Positions 62,008-64,000 of a stretch of DNA of 64,000 nucleotides are shown here, one piece after another. Location of the stretch: positions 1 to 64,000 of the forward strand of contig JAAFIQ010000013.1 of the NCBI GenBank assembly GCA_013298715.1. Reading direction: 5' to 3'. The notes below the pieces were generated by a model. It saw only the letters and a list, made by a program, of their open reading frames with translations, made no database searches and was not told the DNA's origin. A program made the position numbers and the translations under genes. The stretch is from Bacteroidota bacterium (GTDB lineage: Bacteria; Bacteroidota; Bacteroidia; B-17B0; Aurantibacillaceae). Every line of letters begins with the position of its first letter. Position 1 is the stretch's first letter.

Positions 62008-63052
62008 ATTTTAAAATTAAATTATTAAACTCTTCTTCTTTGTCTTTAAATGTTACTTCAACTGGGAGTACAAATATATTCATTCGTTTTGCAACCTCCC
62101 AAATACCAGGATTTTTTAATCGCATAAAATCTTTTTCGGTTGTAACTAAAATTTTATTTCCGCCTTCTAAACCTGTATAGTAACGGTCAATATCTTCAAG
62201 ATCTTTTAGCGTATACTCATGGTGATCGCTAAATGGTAAATGTTTTAAATCAGCCGCATATTCTTTCAAATAATTTATCATGGGCGTGTAATTTGCTATA
62301 CCTGTAAAGGCAATTATTCTAAAGCGAAATAAATCATTTAAGGTATCTAACTTTTCGTTAGCATTTGAAATCGAATACATTTCTCCGTACTTTAGATAAC
62401 TAAAAAATAATTGTTGATGTGCTTTAGGGTTTACGTCTTTAGTAATATTTCGTAATTCAACGGGACTAGTATGTTCAGGGGTTTTGCTGATAATAATTAC
62501 ATCTGCTCTACTGATTCCTTTATTAAACTCTCTTAAGGTGCCGCTAGGCAGCATGGTATCAGCATAAAAAGGATTGTTAAAATCGCTTACACAAATTGTT
62601 AGGCCGCATTTTATTGCTCGGTGTTGATACACATCGTCTAACAAAATTACCTTTGGCTTATTTTCTTGCTGAAGTAATTTCTTTATACCATTCACTCGGT
62701 TTGCATCTACTGCCACTTGTATTGGATACTTAGATTTATATATAAGAGGCTCATCGCCAATATCAAGTGCCGAACTTTCGTTTGATGCTAATACAAATCC
62801 ACTTGATTTTCTTTTGTAACCTCGGCTTAAGGTTGCCAACGAAGTTGTTTCTTTTAGCAATAAGTTAATAAGGTATTCAACTAGAGGCGTTTTACCGGCA
62901 CCGCCAACAGAGAGGTTTCCAACTCCAATGGTGTGTGTTTCAAATTTTGTTTCTCTTAAAACTTTACTATCGTATAACTTATTTCTAATATAGGTTATTG
63001 TTCCATACAAATAACTAAACGGCAATAACACTATTTTTAGAAAGGAATTCAA
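61964..63052 (-). CDS. lpxK: tetraacyldisaccharide 4'-kinase
   Basis: A 362-residue protein that phosphorylates the 4' position of the lipid A precursor on the inner face of the inner membrane. An N-terminal amphipathic segment (LLPFSYLYGTITYIRNKLYD) precedes VGNLSVGGAGKTPLVEYLIN (Walker A with the LpxK NxxxGGxGKTP signature), LSRGYKRKS and VILLDDVYQHRAIK (Walker B). The enzyme shows the organism makes lipid A. The overlap with punA is long but the frame is intact. Confidence 0.95.
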   Translation of the reverse strand: MNSFLKIVLLPFSYLYGTITYIRNKLYDSKVLRETKFETHTIGVGNLSVGGAGKTPLVEYLINLLLKETTSLATLSRGYKRKSSGFVLASNESSALDIGDEPLIYKSKYPIQVAVDANRVNGIKKLLQQENKPKVILLDDVYQHRAIKCGLTICVSDFNNPFYADTMLPSGTLREFNKGISRADVIIISKTPEHTSPVELRNITKDVNPKAHQQLFFSYLKYGEMYSISNANEKLDTLNDLFRFRIIAFTGIANYTPMINYLKEYAADLKHLPFSDHHEYTLKDLEDIDRYYTGLEGGNKILVTTEKDFMRLKNPGIWEVAKRMNIFVLPVEVTFKDKEEEFNNLILKYVRTNRIYHQKYTQ

Positions 63053-63105
63053 TGCGCATTAAAAGTGGCACTTTTTTTTTAAAAATCAAAGTTTGGGGCA
63101 AATAA

Positions 63106-63133
63106 AAAAGCCACCCTTAAAAGAGTGGCTTTT
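63106..63133 (-). terminator. terminator after adhesin-like gene
   Basis: AAAAGCCAC (63106-63114) and GTGGCTTTT (63125-63133) form a stem with a ten-base loop, T-rich on the leftward strand. It lies just after the stop of the following gene. Confidence 0.75.
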
Positions 63134-63150
63134 ATTCTAGAAATATCTTC

Positions 63151-64000
63151 CTATTTTAGTAAGGTTACATGACCTACAAATTCCTTTTTTCCTTGACCAT
63201 TTGCGCCTACAATTTTAATTTTATAGATATAAACACCATCCTCATTTTTTTGACCTTTGGTAACGCCATCCCATCCTTTAGTAATATCTTTTGTAAAGAA
63301 AACTGAGTTGCCCCAACGATCAAATATTTCACAGGTATAATTTTCTAATTTCATGCCAGTACCTTTTACCAAGAAATTATCATTTATTCCATCTCCATTA
63401 GGCGTGAACGAGTTTGGAATAAAAACATTAAAGTCTTCTACAACCTCAATAAATTTCACTACAGAATCTGTACACCCTAAATCAGTTGAAGCAACTAGCA
63501 TTACAGGGAATTTACCTACATTTTCGTAAACCCTTTGAGGATTTGTTTGATTAGTACTATCTACTCCTGCAATTGTAGTACCAAGGAAACTCCAGGTTTT
63601 TCTTTCGGCGTTAACCTTACTGTATACTGGATTAAATGTTACAACATTATCTGTTAAAGTAACCAATTCAGGGCTCCAAGTGATTTCAGCTCCTGGCTTA
63701 GGGTGCACAACAATAGGTGCTGGATATGTATAAACTCCGCTACATCCATTTGTTCCTTTTGACAAGATTCTTAATTTGTAAGTCCCAGGATTTTCTAAGC
63801 AGTAACTAAAGCTATCGGCTTGCATTTGTAAATTACCCCCAAAATCCCAAGTTGTTATAGCTGCCTCTGATTGAGTTTTGCTATCTAAAAACAAACATAA
63901 AGGTTGACATCCAGCTTCTTTTTGTAACTTTAAATTTGGCATTGGCGGTTGCTTTACATCAATCGTAAACGCATGGTTAATTGTGTAGTTAGGGCAAGCA
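63151..64000 (-). CDS. large secreted protein, gliding/T9SS-type C-terminus, partial
   Basis: The frame remains open to the window edge, giving 282 residues before a stop at 63151. PKD-like repeats (ITTWDFGGNLQMQADSFSYC, KTWSFLGTTIAGVDSTN) lead to a C-terminal type B sorting/gliding-associated domain. That domain reads FNVFIPNSFTPNGDGINDNF, then EIFDRWGNSVF, GWDGVTKGQ and YIYKIKIVGANGQGKKEFVG. The family's proteins are often thousands of residues long and surface-exposed. The PKD-type domains and T9SS sorting suggest an adhesin. An apparent ATG at 63942 is internal. Confidence 0.9.
   Translation of the reverse strand, partial: ACPNYTINHAFTIDVKQPPMPNLKLQKEAGCQPLCLFLDSKTQSEAAITTWDFGGNLQMQADSFSYCLENPGTYKLRILSKGTNGCSGVYTYPAPIVVHPKPGAEITWSPELVTLTDNVVTFNPVYSKVNAERKTWSFLGTTIAGVDSTNQTNPQRVYENVGKFPVMLVASTDLGCTDSVVKFIEVVEDFNVFIPNSFTPNGDGINDNFLVKGTGMKLENYTCEIFDRWGNSVFFTKDITKGWDGVTKGQKNEDGVYIYKIKIVGANGQGKKEFVGHVTLLK

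Noticed and set aside
1-64000. CRISPR array or rRNA genes
   Set aside because: I found no regularly spaced repeats or rRNA sequence.

Overview
The window comes from an AT-rich Bacteroidota chromosome. The evidence is a T9SS C-terminal sorting domain, a gliding-motility-type C-terminal domain, a PorE-like OmpA protein, type III glutamine synthetase, DUF4476 and DUF983 proteins, SCKK-type lipoprotein signals, a bacterial GGGP synthase, and promoters with the phylum's -7 box TAnnTTTG instead of -10 TATAAT. I cannot place it below phylum with confidence.

Layout. 1-0.65 kb is transposon debris (a partial HTH/transposase start and an IS5-type fragment fused into a broken DUF4440 gene). 0.65-7.3 kb holds an O-antigen ligase-like protein, MurB, a glycosyltransferase, a double DUF4476 protein, a VOC protein and CvfB. 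7.4-8.8 kb is a toxin-antitoxin patch: PIN toxin with a small antitoxin, ParE-like toxin with antitoxin, and one lone antitoxin. 8.8-17.8 kb is housekeeping and envelope (GlnN, T9SS cargo, PorE-like protein, histidine kinase, RidA, MBL-rhodanese, DUF983). 18.0-24.8 kb is an island of ten surface or lipoproteins containing a tandemly duplicated CKKYPDD family. Its first gene carries a C10 tract that puts it out of frame with its best ATG.

25-27.7 kb holds RecF, a TPR membrane protein and lumazine synthase. 27.9-38.4 kb is the most distinctive locus: thirteen co-directional genes forming a Ter-type signalling system. It has three TerD proteins, a HAD phosphatase, a phosphoribosyltransferase-like protein, three TerY-type vWA proteins, two small membrane proteins, a PP2C phosphatase with an Ig-like N-terminal region, a kinase with zinc ribbon, and a GYF_2-PrsW membrane protease. 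It lacks TerC, TerB and TerA/TelA, so a role in stress or phage sensing at the envelope is more likely than plain tellurite resistance.

38.7-50.9 kb holds tRNA-Ala, Mdh, MetG, an HNH/HTH protein, LD-carboxypeptidase, two alpha/beta hydrolases, two lipoproteins (one with a G8 tract) and a two-component pair. 51.3-64 kb holds a transhydrogenase-like flavoprotein without its disulfide, a frameshifted outer-membrane protein, a compact operon (phosphopantetheinyl transferase, GGGP synthase, TenI, PnuC, nicotinamide riboside kinase-like), AhcY, a truncated histidine kinase, TrmN6, PNP, LpxK and the end of a large secreted adhesin-like protein.
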